A DNA stretch of 5,138 bases, from assembly GCA_009777135.1 (NCBI GenBank), contig WRMM01000175.1:1-5138 (forward strand), read 5' to 3'. Origin of the DNA: Candidatus Fibrimonadales bacterium (lineage in GTDB: Bacteria; Fibrobacterota; Fibrobacteria; Fibrobacterales; Fibrobacteraceae). How positions within the stretch are numbered: the stretch's first letter is position 1; each line of letters opens with the position of its first letter. The position numbers were made by a program, and so were the translations under genes. Positions 3,666-5,138 of the stretch are shown one piece after another. The notes below the pieces were generated by a model. It was given only the letters and a program-made list of their open reading frames with translations. It searched no databases and was not told the DNA's origin.

Positions 3666-5138
3666 CAAGAGGAAAGAGATGGTATGATGGGGGAAATGAC
3701 TAGTTTAAAAAATTCCAGCAGGCTTTCTACCTCTTTTTCTGCGACAGAATGACCGATTTCAACAACGGCTTGTATGGGCGCAGTAGCCAAAAAACGGAGC
3801 GGAAACTTGTTTTTTTCGAATAAATCTGCCAAAATTGGCGATTTTGCGTTGATTTTATCGGCAAATGTCAAAACCGCAACTCCCTGTTTGCGCGCAATGC
3901 CTGCTATGCAGAGTTTTCTTGCCAAAATGCCTATATCAGCGCATGACAAAAGCATTTCTGCAGGTTTTGGAATAGGTCCAAACCTGTCTCTCAATTCCTC
4001 CGAAAGAGCGGCTATTTCTTCGCTTGTTTCAACGCGGGCAATGCGCTGGTAAATTGAAATCCTGGCCAAGCCGTCTTTTATCCACTGCTCTGGCAAATAG
4101 GCATCGACGCGCAGCTCCAAACGAGGTTTGACTGGAGAATCATCTTTGGTTCCCCGCAATTCTTCAACCGCCTCTCTAATCATTCTAACATACGTTTCAA
4201 AACCAATTTCTTCTATAAATCCGTGCTGCTCCATTCCCAGCAAATTGCCCGCTCCGCGAATTTCCAAATCTCGCATGGCAACCTGATATCCGGAGCCTAA
4301 ATCGGTGAAGCGTTCCATAGCGGCAAGCCTTTTATGCGCAGATTTTGAAACTCCAACATTGCCATCGGGAGTTACCAGATAAGCTCTGGCCTGAACCGTT
4401 GACCTGCCAACCCTGCCTCGCAGCTGGTAAAGCTGCCCAACGCCAAACTGCTGCGCATTCATAATTATGATTGTGTTTGCATTTGGAACATCAAGCCCGG
4501 ATTCTATTAAAACAGTGCAAACCAAAACATCAAATTCCTTGTTTATAAAAGCAGACATTGTTTTTTCCAAATCGCTGTCTGGCAGTTGGGCATGGGCTAT
4601 TCCAACCCGCAAATTCGGCACCCAGCTTTCCACAGCCTCCACCAGATTTTCAATGCCCTGCACGCGGTCGTTCACAACAAAAACCTGCCCGCCTCTTTCT
4701 ATTTCGTCTTTTACCGCTGCTGCCAAAATTGAATCGTCTCTTTCCATGATTTTTGTTTCTACAGGCAGGCGGTTTAGCGGCGGCGTATTGAGAAAGGAAA
4801 TGTCTCTGACTCCGGTCATTGAAAGCTGCAAAGTTCTTGGGATAGGAGTTGCGCTCATAGAGAGGGTGTCTAGGGAAAGCCGCATTTCTCTAAGCCTTTC
4901 CTTTTGCTTAACGCCAAATTTCTGCTCCTCGTCAATAATAAGCAAGCCTATGTCTTTGAATTTAATGCTATCCATAAGCAAGGCATGGGTGCCAACAACC
5001 AAGTCAATGCTGCCTTCTGCCAGCCCTTTGTAAATTTCTTTTTTTTCAAAATTTGTTTTATAGCGATTCACAAGAGCAATGTTCACGGGCCAGTCCGCAA
5101 AACGTTCAGTGAAGGATTGAAAGTGCTGAGCGGCAAGC
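3665..5138 (-). CDS. mfd: Transcription-repair coupling factor Mfd, C-terminal part (5' end outside window)
   Basis: The visible 490 residues are the C-terminal part of a protein of about 1,100-1,150. Mfd is a DNA translocase that pushes stalled RNA polymerase off DNA and recruits UvrA for nucleotide excision repair. The frame runs through the window edge. The first residues (LAAQHFQSFTERFADWPVN) match the Mfd segment following helicase motif Ia, so the GTG at 5086 is not a start. Order along the fragment: DEEQ box (about 69-72, IIDEEQKFGVK), motif III SATPIPRTL (95-103), motif V region (VLVCTVLIESGLDVPNANT), motif VI QLRGRVGR (238-245), the TRG translocation motif (about 289-316, RDLEIRGAGNLLGMEQHG), and the D7 domain (about 340-490, with RVDAYLPEQWI and ELRDRFGPIP). 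All motor motifs in the visible part are intact. RecG is excluded by the D7 domain. Convergent with the toxin-antitoxin operon. Confidence 0.96.
   Translation of the reverse strand, partial: LAAQHFQSFTERFADWPVNIALVNRYKTNFEKKEIYKGLAEGSIDLVVGTHALLMDSIKFKDIGLLIIDEEQKFGVKQKERLREMRLSLDTLSMSATPIPRTLQLSMTGVRDISFLNTPPLNRLPVETKIMERDDSILAAAVKDEIERGGQVFVVNDRVQGIENLVEAVESWVPNLRVGIAHAQLPDSDLEKTMSAFINKEFDVLVCTVLIESGLDVPNANTIIIMNAQQFGVGQLYQLRGRVGRSTVQARAYLVTPDGNVGVSKSAHKRLAAMERFTDLGSGYQVAMRDLEIRGAGNLLGMEQHGFIEEIGFETYVRMIREAVEELRGTKDDSPVKPRLELRVDAYLPEQWIKDGLARISIYQRIARVETSEEIAALSEELRDRFGPIPKPAEMLLSCADIGILARKLCIAGIARKQGVAVLTFADKINAKSPILADLFEKNKFPLRFLATAPIQAVVEIGHSVAEKEVESLLEFFKLVISPIIPSLSS

Noticed and set aside
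4467..5033. 188-codon plus-strand ORF within mfd
   Set aside because: It lies wholly opposite the conserved helicase motifs of mfd. Its serine-rich, domain-free translation is typical of an antisense shadow of a constrained gene.

Overview
The window is ordinary bacterial chromosome of low-to-moderate GC (roughly 40-45% by eye). It holds two housekeeping genes, rimO and the 3' part of mfd, one tRNA-Lys gene, a transporter gene and a small lipoprotein gene. A toxin-antitoxin pair with a tiny third ORF sits between the housekeeping blocks. The lipoprotein signal peptide and lipobox suggest a diderm bacterium. I cannot place it to phylum from this sequence. Several starts have no visible Shine-Dalgarno sequence.

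Left block, minus strand, positions 2653 to 109. Four genes follow one another almost without gaps: tRNA-Lys(CTT); a TauE/SafE (TSUP) membrane protein whose TTG start abuts the tRNA 3' end; rimO, the radical-SAM methylthiotransferase for ribosomal protein S12, overlapping the TSUP stop by one base (TGATG); and a 133-residue helical lipoprotein starting 10 bases after the rimO stop. About 45 bases past the lipoprotein stop, the transcript would carry five closely spaced runs of three or four G. A short GC hairpin with a U5 tract follows and is the likely end of the operon.

Middle block. Positions 2654-2965 (about 310 bases) contain no gene but are rich in dyad symmetry. There is a 14-bp perfect inverted repeat, three copies of a decamer (AATTGGCTAA or its complement), a bulged hairpin, and two overlapping palindromes. 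The region lies between the divergent tRNA operon and the toxin-antitoxin operon. The latter encodes an antitoxin with a Phd/YefM-like C-terminal half and a confident YoeB/Txe-type endoribonuclease toxin overlapping it by ATGA. A 48-codon ORF starts 8 bases after the toxin stop.

Right block, minus strand, 3665 to the window edge. This is the C-terminal ~490 residues of Mfd, the transcription-repair coupling factor: translocase module plus the D7 domain. The gene continues past position 5138 and converges on the toxin-antitoxin operon across a 47-base gap.

The most notable observations are the G-run/terminator composite at the left edge, the tRNA abutting a TTG-started CDS, and the structured 310-base region next to a YoeB system with an unusual antitoxin. 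None is proof of a new system; the YoeB module with its third small ORF and structured upstream region is the best candidate for follow-up.
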